Both the position numbers and the translations under genes were made by a program. From Cercis canadensis (lineage: Eukaryota > Streptophyta > Magnoliopsida > Fabales > Fabaceae), in contig QAOA01003162.1 in the NCBI GenBank assembly GCA_003255065.1, positions 1-64,000 on the forward strand: a DNA stretch of 64,000 bases. Reading direction: 5' to 3'. The notes under the pieces are model-generated. The model ran no database searches. It was not told where the DNA came from and was given only the letters and a program-made list of their open reading frames with translations. This document shows, piece after piece, positions 11,625 through 23,189 of this stretch (its first letter is position 1; each line of letters starts with the position of its first letter).

Positions 11625-12269
11625 TTCTCTATTGATTCAATTCAAGAATGTCTTTCTCAATTGATATTTTCATGTCAATTCTTCATGCTTCTAATTAATT
11701 GGTCATTAATTAATTGTTTAGATAGTTGTAATGAGACCGGGAGGTGATTTGTCGCTTAAGATCATAAAGATAAAAATCATAGACATCATAAAAGATAAGA
11801 ATATACTTTTATGGTCCATGTAGCTGTCGAAAGAACCAAAGAACTTAAAGAATTTCTAGGTAGCTTAATCCGCATAGAAATATAGTGAATTCGCACTTAG
11901 AGATAATTTTGTTTGACCTTGGAAAAGGCTAATGAATAGTTTAGGGTTCTTGGCTAGCAATTCGACAGATAATTCTTAGTTAATAAAGTAAGGATAGCAA
12001 TCCGGAATAGATATGGCAAAATCGGTAACCCTAGATCTTTCTCATATGAATTTCTATTTGTTTAAATGTTTTTGTCTTTAAATTATTGTTTGCCATTTAG
12101 TTTTCATTGTCTAGATAAAATTGGGATTGATTGAATTTTGGTACTTAGTAGCCATAATCCTCGTGGGATGATACTTGATTCATCATATAGTACTTGTTCC
12201 TCATACATACACTTGTGTATGATTTTTACTTGAAAAAACAAACCAAAGACTTATGGTAGCCCTACACAT

Positions 12270-12400
12270 TTCAATAGGACAACCGGAGTTGGTTCAATTG
12301 GTAAGGATCGAAGCACTTTGCTTCTAAGGATTATGTTCCATCCGCTACTAGCAATCCTTCTTGGTAGCCAATCTTTTAATGAAAATAAATAATTTAAACC
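12270..12400 (+). repeat. Possible tRNA-derived SINE remnant
   Basis: GAGTTGGTTCAATTGGTAAG resembles the A-box region of a tRNA promoter. About 40 bases later, ATGTTCCATCC could be a degraded B box. An AT-rich tail follows. No target duplication was found and the B box is poor. Confidence 0.3.
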
Positions 12401-12946
12401 ATTCTTGTTATACACAATACCACATGATTCTATGATGGTTAAAATGTTTTTATATAATCAATGATTTAAAACAGAAGTACTTGCTGGATTTTTGTATATA
12501 TGTTGTCAAAGTTAAATTTGTGATGTAAACACAACCCATTAGAACTGATGATTAATTACAAATAATTCATCAATAAAAAGTTAACCATTATTTAGTCAAT
12601 GATTCATCATGTGTAAACTGAACCGAAAATTTAAGGATAGAAATTCAAAAGCGACATAGCGAAAGGACATCAAAATCAAAGGAAGGGAGAATTGTTTCTC
12701 TTTTTTTTTTTTTTTAAAAGAAAGTACTATGTTTGTGCCGAGTTAAAAATTAGTAAGAAAAAGGATTACTTAAATCAAGTTAATGTATTACCAAACTAAT
12801 AAGTCAGTAGTGACACAATAATAGTTAGGAATAATCTTATGCAAGAACATGAGGCAGAAAGTGGAATTAGTATTCAATTGTAAGAGACATATGATGTGTG
12901 CAATAGCATCACTAAATGACCATATAAGAAGGTGCAGCTTTGGAAG

Positions 12947-12948
<2 letters not shown>

Positions 12949-12974
<26 letters not shown>
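12949..12974. repeat. (TA)n microsatellite
   Basis: About 13 uninterrupted TA units in non-coding DNA. Confidence 0.95.
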
Positions 12975-12978
<4 letters not shown>

Positions 12979-13141
12979 GTCTTATTGGTACTTAATAATT
13001 GATCAAATACACATAGAGAAGGAGAAATGATTCAGGCTAACATGGGCTACATAAGTAGTAGATGGTTGATAAGCATATACGTCATTCGCAAAGGGTGCCT
13101 AAGACAAATCCCAAATATCATGGCTAAGGGAGAGAGAAGAC

Positions 13142-13681
13142 GTGTGTGGTTGCATGCATGAATAAAAGGAAGGGGTACATGTAACTCAAACTGGGTCAAC
13201 TCAGTGTGGCCATGCAGTTTGTGGTTTCTGTTGCACTTTTTTCAGCTTATTGTTATTTCCTTTTGTAGAACAATTAGTAGCTTTTTAGCTTTCTGTTTTA
13301 GCACGTTAGCAGCTGTGTTTTCTGCAATTTGTTAGTTTGGGTTTGTAGCTATTTAAGAACGATGAGTGTTAATGATAGATATAAAGTTCATTTCCAAATA
13401 CACCTNGCCATGCAGTTTGTGGTTTCTGTTGCCCTTTTTTCAGCTTATTGTTATTTCCTTTTGTAGAACAATTAGTAGCTTTTTAGCTTTCTGTTTTAGC
13501 ACGTTAGCAGCTGTGTTTTCTGCAATTTGTTAGTTTGGGTTTGTAGCTATTTAAGAGCGATGAGTGTTAATGATAGATATAAAGTTCATTTCCAAATACA
13601 CCTATGGTTTGTTCTCACCTTGAAAGAATAACTGTTTAGTTTTCTGGTTGCTATATTTTAGTTCTTGATTGGGACCTATCA
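13142..13681 (+). repeat. Probable 5' LTR of element E (5' boundary uncertain)
   Basis: The sequence just before the primer-site-like motif of E has an LTR-like ending (CCTATCA) and a TATTTAAG box at about 13350 and again at 13549. The 3' LTR of E is absent, so the 5' boundary cannot be fixed. The length is inflated by a duplicated block around the N at 13406. Confidence 0.4.
13213..13600. repeat. Direct duplication of about 193 bp around a single N (likely assembly join)
   Basis: Bases 13213-13405 recur at 13407-13600 with about two differences, separated only by an N at 13406. The same arrangement occurs at 24205 and 31645. An unmerged contig overlap is more likely than a real duplication. 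Confidence 0.8.
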
Positions 13682-13696
13682 TTGGCATTAGAGTGG
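13682..13696 (+). promoter_or_regulatory. Degenerate initiator-Met-type primer site of element E
   Basis: TTGGCATTAGAGTGG sits directly after the presumed LTR end and resembles the TGGTATCAGAGC primer site, with several changes. The gag ATG follows six bases later. Confidence 0.5.
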
Positions 13697-13701
13697 GTTT
13701 A

Positions 13702-16700
13702 ATGGCAACTAACAAAGAGCAAATTGAAAGACTTGAAGCTAGGCTAGGAGGAGTGCAAGATGGGTTACAACAGATGGAACGTGGTATGTCAGATAAGCTA
13801 CACCACATGGAAGACATCATTAACAAACTTTCAAATGTCATGCTTTCAACTAAGGAATCTTCCAGTCATAACTATCGTGAACAAGAAGGCCTTGCACCCA
13901 CCAATAGAAATGAAACCAATGGTGAGAGGCACGGGTTCTCATCCAAGATGGCCAAACTCGTGTTCCCTCGTTACTCCTGGGACAATACAATGGAGTGGTT
14001 TAATTGGGTGAACCAGTTTTTTGAATTCAAGGGCACCTCTGAAGCTGAGAAAGTCATTCTAGCCTCTTACCACCTTGAAGGAGAGGCAAACCAACGGTGG
14101 CAATCAATCCAAAGGGCACTTAGGGAAGAAAATTGCATGGTTAATTGGCAAACCTTCGACGAGGAACTTTAGGCTTGTTTTGGACCATTAGACTGCAAAG
14201 ACTTTGATGAAGCACTTTCAAGAGTGAGGCAAGACGAAACTCTAAAGGACTACCAACGTTAGTTTGAAAGACTAGGCAATAGAGTTCATGGTTGGACTCA
14301 AAAGGCTTTCGTTAGAACCTTTATAGGAAGATTGAAACCAGAATTGGTAGAGGGGATCCGGTTGTTCAAGCCACATACGGCCACCTCTACCGAAACGGGT
14401 TCCATTGGCTCTTTCACCAACGCGGGTTCCATTGGTTCTTCCACCAACAGGACGGGCAGCTCTGGCATTACCGTTAGCAAGAATGACAACAACTCCAACC
14501 GCTCCAGTTCGATGTTTGGCCTGGGACGAGATGCATCGTCAGCGAGCTCAAGGTCTCTATTTCCATTGCAACAAGCAGTTCACAGCGAGACACCATTGCC
14601 AGAAACTGCAGCTGCTGTTGCTGGAAAACCAAGATGATGTTAATGACATTAAATGTGAGGAAATCATATAGCAGCAGTCAGATAATGAAAGAAAAAGGGA
14701 GCTAGAAATCACCTTGCACGCATTGACGAGGTGGACAGCGCTGAAGACCATGAGGATCATAGCCAAAGTGGGACCCCACAAAGCAGTGGTGTTGATCAAC
14801 AGTGGGTCAATAAACAACTTCATCAGCAAGCATTTGGCATCATCTCTCCGATTACCAATAGTGCCAACTGACCCTTTTACTGTACATGTAGCTAACGGGG
14901 AACGATTGCAATGACAGGGCCGTTTTGAGAAAGTCATGGTGGAGCTACAAGGTACCCCATTTTCACTTACTCTTTATGCTCTGTCATTAAATGGTTTGGA
15001 TACTGTGTTGGGAATTCAATGACTAAAGATGTTGGGGTTGGTGGTTTGTAACTGGAAGCAGTTGACTATAAAGTTTGTTTGGGAGAACCAGAGGAGAAAG
15101 TTGCAGGGAGTTAATAGTCAAGACATCCAACAAGCATCACTCAAGGAGGTTTCCAAAGAGTTACGCCAGGGGAATGCATTATTTGCAATATATGGCCAAG
15201 CTACGACAAAATCTTCCTCAGTTCACCCCGAGGTACAACAAATATTAGAAAATTATCCTGATTTATTTCAGGAGCTGTCGAGCTTGCCATCAACGAGGAA
15301 AATTTCACATTATATTCCTCTTAAAATGGGAGTTAAGCCTATCAACACCACCCTTACCGCTATGCTTACTTCCAGAAAGCATAAATTTAGAAACAAATCC
15401 AAGAGATGCTAAATTCAGGGCTCATTCGCACTAGTACCAATCCTTTTTCTTACCCAGCTTTATTGGTCGAGAAAAAAAGATAGGAGTTGGGGTTTTTGTA
15501 TCGACTATCGAGCCCTCAATGTTGTCACCATTAAGGATCAATTCCCTATTCCTACGGTGGACGACAAGCTAGATGAATTGCATAGTGTAGCCTATTTCAC
15601 CAAATTGCACTTGAGAGTTAGGTATTACCAAGTCAGAGTTCATGAACCCGATATTCATAAAACTACTTTTTTGTACTCATAATGGCCATTAAGAATATTT
15701 GGTTATGCCCTTTGGATTATGTATTGCTCCCTCTAATTTTCAAACCATCATGAATTCTATTTTTCGTCCCCACCTTCAAAAAATTCATCCTAGCATTTTT
15801 TGATGATATATTAGTTTATAGCCTTACTTGGACTACCCACTTATTGCATGTTAAATAGACACTAGAAATATTGAGATAACACCAATTTTATATTAAGGTT
15901 AGTAAGTGTGAATTTGGGCAACAAGAGCTAGAATATTTAGGGCATATTATTTCATTTCAAGGGGTGAAGGTTTATGCTAACAAAATTGTAGCTATGGTTT
16001 CTTGGCCTCAACCTACTAATATCTCGGAACTCCGAGGATTTTTAGGCTTGACAGGTTATTATAGAAAATTCGTCAAGAATTATGGAATGATAGCTTGACC
16101 ACTGACCAATCTGCTCAAGAAAGGCCAATTTGGGTGGCATGAAGAAGTATAGGCAGCCTTTAAAGATCGTAAGGAGGCCATGTCAACAACACCAACATTA
16201 GCTATGTCTAACTTTGCTGAGCCTTTTACTATTGAAACAGATGCCTCAAGTGATGGTATTGGTGCAGTCCTTACTTAAAATGGCAAACCCATAGCATTTA
16301 TAAGTCCAGCCCTTGGTGTTATAAAGAAGCCTTGGTCTACTTATGCTAAAGAAATGCTCGCTATTGCGGAAGCAATTCATTTATGGTGTCCATACATCCT
16401 AGGGAGGAAATTCTTCATACAAATGGATCAGCTCAGCTTAAAGTACTTCATGGAGTAGCGGGTAGCCATACCAAAGCAACATAAATGGGTGCATAAATTG
16501 TTGGGCTATGATTATGAGATCATCTGTCGGCTAGGTCAAGAAAATTCTGCTACTGATGCCCTCTCAAGCAAACCAGAAAGCGTAATTCTTCATCACATTC
16601 ACATGGCCTAGCTTGGCTTATGGGAAGAAATTATAAAATCTTTAGCAAATGATACCTATATTAAAAAATTGGAAACATGGTCAATGATTCATCAGATAGG

Positions 16701-17197
16701 CATTATGCATGGCGTGATAGGCTCTTGGTCTTTAAGGGGAGAATGGTTATTCCTTCAAAACCATCCCTTAGGGCTTGATTTTTATATGAAGTACATGATA
16801 CCAAACTAGGGGTCATTCGGGTGTCTTGAGAACCTTCAAAAAATTGGCCCAACAATTCTATTGGCCTAGCATGTATAATTCGGTTCATGATTACGTAAAA
16901 AGATGTGAGGTTTGCCAAAGGATCAAGTCTGAAACATCACTTCCAGTAGGGCCCTTATAGCCATTGGCCATTCCATGTCAGGTATAGGATGATGTTACCC
17001 TTGACTTTATTGAAAGGCTACCAAAGTCATAAGGCAAGGATACCATCCTGGTGGTGGTTGATAGGTTAAGTAAATCTACCTATTTCTTATCTCTAACTCA
17101 CCCATTTAATGCAAAGATGGTAGCAGAAAAATTTGTTGAAAGAATTATTAAACTGGGTGGGGTGCCTAAATCCATTATCAGTGATAGAGATTCAATC
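13702..17197 (+). pseudogene. Broken gag-pol of element E (Ty3/gypsy), first part
   Basis: The start ATGGCAACT follows the primer site. In order: gag (to about 14630) with coiled-coil-like N-terminus and WFNWVNQFFEF; a zinc knuckle whose first Cys is now Tyr (GLYFHCNKQFTARHHC, about 14560); protease INSGSINNFIS at about 14795, where the usual catalytic Asp is Asn; RT (about 15400-16080) with a frameshifted FDDILVYS; RNase H (16230-16600, TDASSDGIGAVL); integrase zinc finger (about 16800-16925) and core start (DFIERLPKS, then VPKSIISDRDS). At least ten stops or frameshifts. It ends where Sirevirus S was inserted and resumes at 39021. The pol style resembles chromovirus-type Ty3 elements, but no chromodomain is preserved to prove it. 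Confidence 0.85.
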
Positions 17198-18416
17198 TGA
17201 GAGTGTAGGTATGCTCCTAAAGGGGGTGAATAAGAGATAAAAACAATTTTAATGTGGAATTACGGATTAAAGAAATTTATGAAATAACCACTTTATATTC
17301 AAAACTTGTTTCAGAGCTGGTTATTATAAAACCCAAAAATAACTTAATAGAGATTGATCAAAATATGAACCAGATAGCCATTTAGATCAAAAATTTAAAT
17401 TCTTGCATATAAGAATATAACAATTTATAAGGCAAGAAACAATAGGCTTAACAAGATCAGAACAACACAGCTAGTTATGCATCATATTTAAAACATATAG
17501 CAGCTGAATAAGATAGAGAAAGGTATAGAGATTTAGCCTATAATTTTATAGTGGTTCGGCTAACAATAAATCCTACATCCACTCTCCCAAGGCTGGGGTT
17601 CAACTATCAAGATTATTTGTCCAAGCTTCGTTTACAGCACTAATTTTTACAATAAACTTAACCAAAAAAATTCTCTCCCTAGTTTCTTTCTAGAGCTCAC
17701 TAGAAACTCTCTCTTTTTGTCAAACAAGAACAAAAGTCACTCCCCAGATTTCCTAATGAAATCTGTTACAAATTCCCAGATTTCTATAGCACCTAATGAT
17801 ATACAACTCTCACAAAGATTTTACACATAAATAGTATAGAGTTTATAGAAGAGATAAATAACTAGCTTCGCACACAGAGCTTTTTCTTTGACAAATTTAA
17901 CGGATTCTCCTCTCATTTCTTCTAGACCTTGGGTCTTTGAATTTTACAGAAGAAGGTTGAAGATGACCGTTGCCAATGGGCTGGGCTTCTTCTTGGCTAA
18001 TTTGAGTCCTTAATGAACTAATTTGAGATAAAATCTCTGATTGAGAACTCCTATCTTTTCAAATAACTTCCTTATATATCACTTGTTTCCTTTCTTGTTG
18101 TTTATTCTTTTTAAATTTAAATTCCTTAAGTGGGCTTCCTTCCAACATCTCTGAGGTCCAGTAACTGGTCTAGACGAGTTAGGCTTCAGCCTTAGTAGGT
18201 CCATGAATTTTGAGGCTTTCATAATAGCACGAAGATCTAGCTTTTGATCATCTAGTTGGTTCATTGAACAAGGAAACTGGTTGTGCTTCAGACCCAAGTT
18301 TATCACCTAATCTGTTCACTTAGAATAAACACTTGAACAAACAAATTAAGGTTAGTAATAAGCAAGACTATTTGTTATCATCAAAACTTAGGGTTAAGAT
18401 AATGGTAGGGCCAACA
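17198..18416 (-). repeat. 3' LTR of Sirevirus S
   Basis: About 1.22 kb. It begins TGAGAGTGTAGG and ends GGGCCAACA on the + strand, aligning with 37789-39015. It is next to target site CAATC in E. Confidence 0.93.
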
Positions 18417-18694
18417 ATCTCCCTTTTTTTTTATGATGAAAAATTCCTAGAAAGGTCTCCCCCTAGGAATATGCTTACTTCTGAAACTAGTTTTACAACC
18501 AATTTAGAAACTAGTTTTCACAAGTAGTTTCATAACATAAGGATTTTCCAAAAACTTTTTAAGATAGTATTAGAGTAAAAAAAAAATGAAAAAAATATAA
18601 AATCTTAAAAACAATTCATCCAGACTATCCGAGTATCAGAACATAACATAAGCATAATAATCTGGATGATCTTTACCAATCTTTCTCCCCCTTT
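18417..18694 (-). promoter_or_regulatory. Polypurine tract and two further polypurine motifs of Sirevirus S
   Basis: On the minus strand an A-run plus GGGAGAT (18432-18417) abuts the 3' LTR. Two more AGGGGGAGA motifs lie at 18464-18456 and 18694-18682. Multiple polypurine copies upstream of the 3' LTR are a known Sirevirus trait. Confidence 0.7.
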
Positions 18695-18909
18695 GTCATA
18701 TCAAAAAGAGTGGGAGGAAAGAAATTGATACAAAAGAAATGGGTTCCTGCAGAAAGCTAAGTAAACAGTTTCAAGCTAAATGCATATGTCATGAAATGGA
18801 AATGTCAAATGTTTAAGATACAGACCCAGAGAACTAAAAGTCAAGTCAAAGTAATAAAATCCAAAGGTTAACAAAAAGAGAGAATTAGCAGCATAGACAA
18901 TTAGTTTAA
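18695..18909 (-). other. 3' non-coding part of Sirevirus S
   Basis: No ORF or repeat of note; lies between the polypurine motifs and the env-like remnant. Confidence 0.6.
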
Positions 18910-20509
18910 GGATGGTTTTAAAGTAGAAAGTTCCATCTCTGTAGCAACAAGCCTTTCTTTTGTTGTAGCTATTCTGAGCTTGAGCTCAGCTATTGCGGCC
19001 TCCACAGCAGCAAGCTTGGTTGAGAACTGAATGAGTTGGCTCTATTGGTGGTTTAGCCTTTGACCCATCTAGTTTGCTAACTCAACAGGGTTGGTATCCT
19101 TCAACCACTGCTTATAGTCTACAACTTGAGAAGCTGCTACTGGTTTCTTACTAGAAGAAGTTTTCTGAGATTTCAAAGTAGCCAAGGAGACAACTACTTT
19201 ACGCTTAGAGCCAGAAGCCTGCTTGATAGAATAGGGGTTGCTTGAATCTTCTTGAAGCATGAAGTCTCCAACAGATGACTTGGCAGGGGTTGATCCTTGA
19301 ATTGTGTCAAATTAACATTGAAATACCTACAAAATCTAGCAATGAGCATGCCATATGGCAAGCTGGCTTTCTCGTGGGTTCCTCCAATAGTCCATGTCAT
19401 GGTATTAAGAATCAGCTTAGAAAGATTCAAGGGAAACTTGTTCTTTATGTGGTAAAGAAGGTAAAGAATTTAGATTGGCTACCAGCCCTTGCAAGGAAAT
19501 TGGTGGTTAGGAATTTGGCTAAGGTCTAGGTCACATAATTCATACAATGGATAGAGGGAACACTTCAATCCATGTTCGTAGGAACATCACACAATAAGTG
19601 CATAACTTCAGCAAATGGCACAAAATCAGCAGGCTAGGTCTTATGGATATACCTCTTATTTTCCTCAGCAGACACATCAAACAATTTCTCAAACATATTT
19701 TCATTCAAGGTGATCTCAACACCAGCCACAAATGATTTTAAATAAACGCTTCCAAAAACAACACCCTTAAGAGGTTAGAGATGAGCATAGAATACATTTA
19801 CCAGTTATGGCAGAACTAGTTCTTCAATTTCCAGAAGCTACTTCCATCCTATTACAGCAACTACTTGATCAATTGCCCTTGTGGTATCTATTTCTTTAGT
19901 CCACTTCACAACAGAGCCAAGAACAACTTTTCTCAAGAAAAATTTCTTATGAAAATGTTTCTCAATCTCTCTAGATTGAAAGAGATTTCTAGGAGCTTGA
20001 GGTGGAGCAGGCTTAGGCACAAAAACTTGTTTTCTTGTTGTCATCTTTGTTCTTACAACCCTCGGCATGCTGGATTCAGTAGCAATTTCCTCTGGTCTTT
20101 CTGGAGATTCAGGAGGAGTGGTGAGGTTTATTTATGGGGTTTCTGGAATAGGGTCTTTCTCGAATTCATGCCAACCCAAGTACAACACAACAGGTGGTCC
20201 CTCTAAAAACATGAAGCCTCCAATAGATTTGAGGGGAACTAACTCTTCTTGCTCTGCATTTAGTTTTGAGTGAGCTTCTTATGGGTCTGTCATGGGTGCA
20301 TCTTGATTTTCATGCATGGGCTCCTTGCCTTTGGCATTGGAGCCACCGAGCTTTTATCCCCTTTGCATAGCTTGCATCAAAGAATCAGTTGATTTTTCTG
20401 AAAAGGAAGACTTTTAAATTGGTATGGCAGTTTCTCATGTGTTGTTGGAAGTTTCTCTTCCTTTTCTGCCCATTCATTGAGAATGTCTGGGAGTGTTTTC
20501 GAATCTCAT
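18910..20509 (-). pseudogene. Decayed env-like ORF of Sirevirus S
   Basis: The presumed start is the ATG complementary to 20507-20509 (MRFENTPRHSQ). A Pro/Glu-rich N-terminal part runs to MPRVVRTKMTTRKQ (20068), followed by a more structured region (FHKKFFLRKVVLGSVVKW, VNVFYAHL, FVAGVEITLNENMFEKLF) and a Lys/Ser-rich C-terminal part with a predicted helix (LAAVEAAIAELKLRI, about 18970). The position downstream of RNase H and the core pattern fit the env-like ORF of Sireviruses such as SIRE1. At least ten stops and shifts are visible. No signal peptide or membrane segment could be made out. Function of this ORF in the family is not established. Confidence 0.6.
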
Positions 20510-21149
20510 TGTCACCTAGTCTTGCTTTATAGAGAGGTTTGGAGAGGTTAAAGGCAGTTTAAAGGTTGGATTGAAAACTGATTAAGGAAGTTTGCAAAGA
20601 TTTAGGAGATAAGGAGCTCAGTAATGGGGTTAATGGCAGAATTCTAAGGATTCTATGAAACTGGTTTAGGAAAGGAGAAGAATCAGGGAATTGAAATTTC
20701 AACTGACAAAATGTTGCATTTTATGCACGCAAGAATGAGAGGTTTTAGTGAAACGGTGAGTTTTGGCTTAATGGATCAGCAAAAATGCAAAGCCTCAGCA
20801 AAGAAAAGCCCAAATGGATTTAAAACAAATCCAGCTTCATGGATAGGCCCAATACATAACAATGATCTAGCTTTCAACATAAAGGCTCAATCTTCAACTT
20901 TCCAACATAAATATCATGAAAGACAACAAGATCTAGCTTGCAAACCAGCTTTGGTTCATAAATCAACATACTGCTCAGTAAACTTGTTAGCTCACAGATT
21001 TAAATTAATTTGACAATAAAATTTAGTCCTCAAGGTCATGCATGCTTATGATATGATATGTATGAGAAAACTAGGACATGTTCATCATCCCAAGTTCATG
21101 TCTTATATAACAGAACCTCTCTTCTACCAATGCCTTAGTGAAGATATTA
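20510..21149. other. Spacer between RNase H and env-like ORF of Sirevirus S
   Basis: AT-rich, no convincing ORF on the element's strand; a 100-codon open frame on the opposite strand (20711-21013) has no recognisable features. Confidence 0.5.
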
Positions 21150-23184
21150 GCACGTTATTCTTCGGTATTGACAAAAGCTAGGTCAATGTCACCTTTTAGA
21201 ACATGATCTTGAAGGAAATGGTGCTTGATATCTATATGCTTTGTTTTATAATGCTGAACATGATTTTTAGCAATATTTATGGCACTAGTATTATCACATA
21301 GCATGTGGATTTTAGATAAAGAAATACCATAAGCAGTAAGCTGTTGCTTAATTCAAAGGATTTGAGAGCAACAATTTCAACTGTCATATATTCAACTTCA
21401 ACAATGGATTGTGCTACAGCATTCTGCTTCTTGCACTGCCAAGATACTAGAGTATTTCTCAAGAATTGACATCTTCCTCTGGTACTTTTTCGATTTATGG
21501 TACATACAGCATAATTTGAATCAGTATATGCAACCAGCTCGACAGAACCAGTTGGGATTCCTTTGGTGCAATTTGATATCTATTATATGAGCACACGTTG
21601 AACATAATATTTGGTCTGCTAGCAATGAGATATAGTAGAGAATTGATCATGCCTCTGTACTTTTTCTCATAAACTAGTTTTCCTTTTTCATCCTGATCCA
21701 ACTTTGTAGATAAACTCATAGGAGTAGCTATTCTTTTTGCATTTCCCATCCCAAACTTCTTTAGTACCTCTTGTGTACTCAAATTGATTAAGAAATATGC
21801 CATCTGAAGTTTGCTTTACTTGAAATCCGAGAAAGAATGTTAATTCTCCCATCATGCTTATTTCAAACTCTCATTTCATTAGTTTCTTAAAACCCTTGCA
21901 CAACAACTCATTTGTAGATCCAAAAATAATATCATCAACATAAATTTGTACTATGAGTATATCATGCTTAACATGCTTAGTGAAAAGAGTAGTATCCACT
22001 TTTTCTCTTTTAAAACCATATTGCAAAAGAAACTCACTAAGTCTATCATACCAAGCTCTTGGAGCTTGTTTAAGACCATAAAGAGCTTTATAGAGTTTAT
22101 AAGCATAGTTTGGATACTCTATGCTTTTAAAACCAGGAGATTGCATCACATATACTTCCTCACTAATAAAACCATTTAAGAAAGCACTTTTCACATCCAT
22201 TTGAAAAAGTCAATCTTTATAACATGCAAAAGCAAGTAGCATTCTAATAGTCTCTAATCTAGCTATTGGACCAAAGGTCTCTTTGAAATCAATACCTTCT
22301 TGTTAGTTATAATCTTGTGCTACCAATCTATCTTTATTTCTTACCACTTTACCATCTTCATCCAGTTTGTTCCTAAAGACTCACTTTGTACCAATGATGC
22401 TAAGATCATCCGAATAAGGCACAAGTGTCCAAACTTTATTTCTTTCAAATTGGTGTTAGCTCATCTTGCATTACTACTATCCAAGCTTCATCTAGTAGAG
22501 CTTCTTTGATGTTGGATGGCTCTATGAATGAGAGGAAGGCCAAATTTACATGGAAAACTCTAAGAGAAGCACAAGTGCTTATTCCTCTGTTTGGATCTCC
22601 AATAACTTTGTCAATTGGATGATTTTTTTGTAGTTCTAGTATCCTTTCAAAGTAGCTCTCTGACATTCTGTTATGGAGCTTTTTCCTGAACTGCTTTTGT
22701 ATGCTCATTTTCCTCTCTATTTATTGTTTGAGTAGGTATTGGAACCTCTTCCTACACTATCTCATCATCCTCAAGAATAGGAGTACCCAAGGGAAAGTTA
22801 GGTTCATAAAAAATAACATGCATAGATTCCTCAACACAGAGTTTTTCTATTGAATATTTTATATGCTTTGTTGATTGTAGAATAACCTAGAAAAATCCCT
22901 TCATTGGATTTTGCATCAAATTTACCTAGATGTTTCTTACCATTATTTAGAATAAAGCACTTATAGCCAAAAGCATGGAAGCAACTCACATTAGGTTTTC
23001 TCCCTTTCCACAACTCATACGGAGTTTACTTCAAAAATTGCCTTATCAAACATCTATTCAAAATATAGGAAGCTGTATTTACAGCTTTTGCCCAAAAATA
23101 TTTAAGAAGATCAATTTCAACCAACATGATTCTGCCCATTTCTACTAATGTCCTATTTTTCCTCTCAACTACTCCGTTTGGTTG
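21150..23184 (-). pseudogene. Sirevirus S pol: integrase C-terminal part, RT and RNase H
   Basis: From high to low coordinates: integrase end PNGVVERKNRTLVEMGRIML (from 23184), then LWKGRKPNVSCFHAFGYKCF (about 23010-22950); RT with MDVKSAFLNGFISEEVY (22200), YGLKQAPRAWYDRL (about 22070) and the catalytic YVDDIIFGS (about 21930); RNase H with PMSLSTKLD, SRPNIMFNVC and a degraded WQCKKQNAVAQSI (about 21420). Stops occur roughly every 60-100 codons. The integrase is cut at 23184/23190 by element C; its N-terminal part is at 33910-34600. Confidence 0.88.
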
Positions 23185-23189
23185 AGGAG

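Larger units (their letters stand above)
11625..13140. other. Decayed non-coding DNA with LTR-like and SINE-like remnants
   Basis: No gene is visible. 11733-12240 has a layout like the 3' part of a plant Ty3 LTR (GAGACCGGGAGG near its start, CCTCGTGGGATGATACTT and ACACTTGTGTATG near its end), but no partner or clear ends. 12270-12400 has a tRNA-like head (see separate entry). A T run lies at 12701-12715 and a TA microsatellite at 12949-12974. The rest is AT-rich and unassigned. Confidence 0.4.

Noticed and set aside
20711..21013. 100-codon + strand ORF in Sirevirus spacer
   Set aside because: Opposite strand to the element, no features, AT-rich chance frame.
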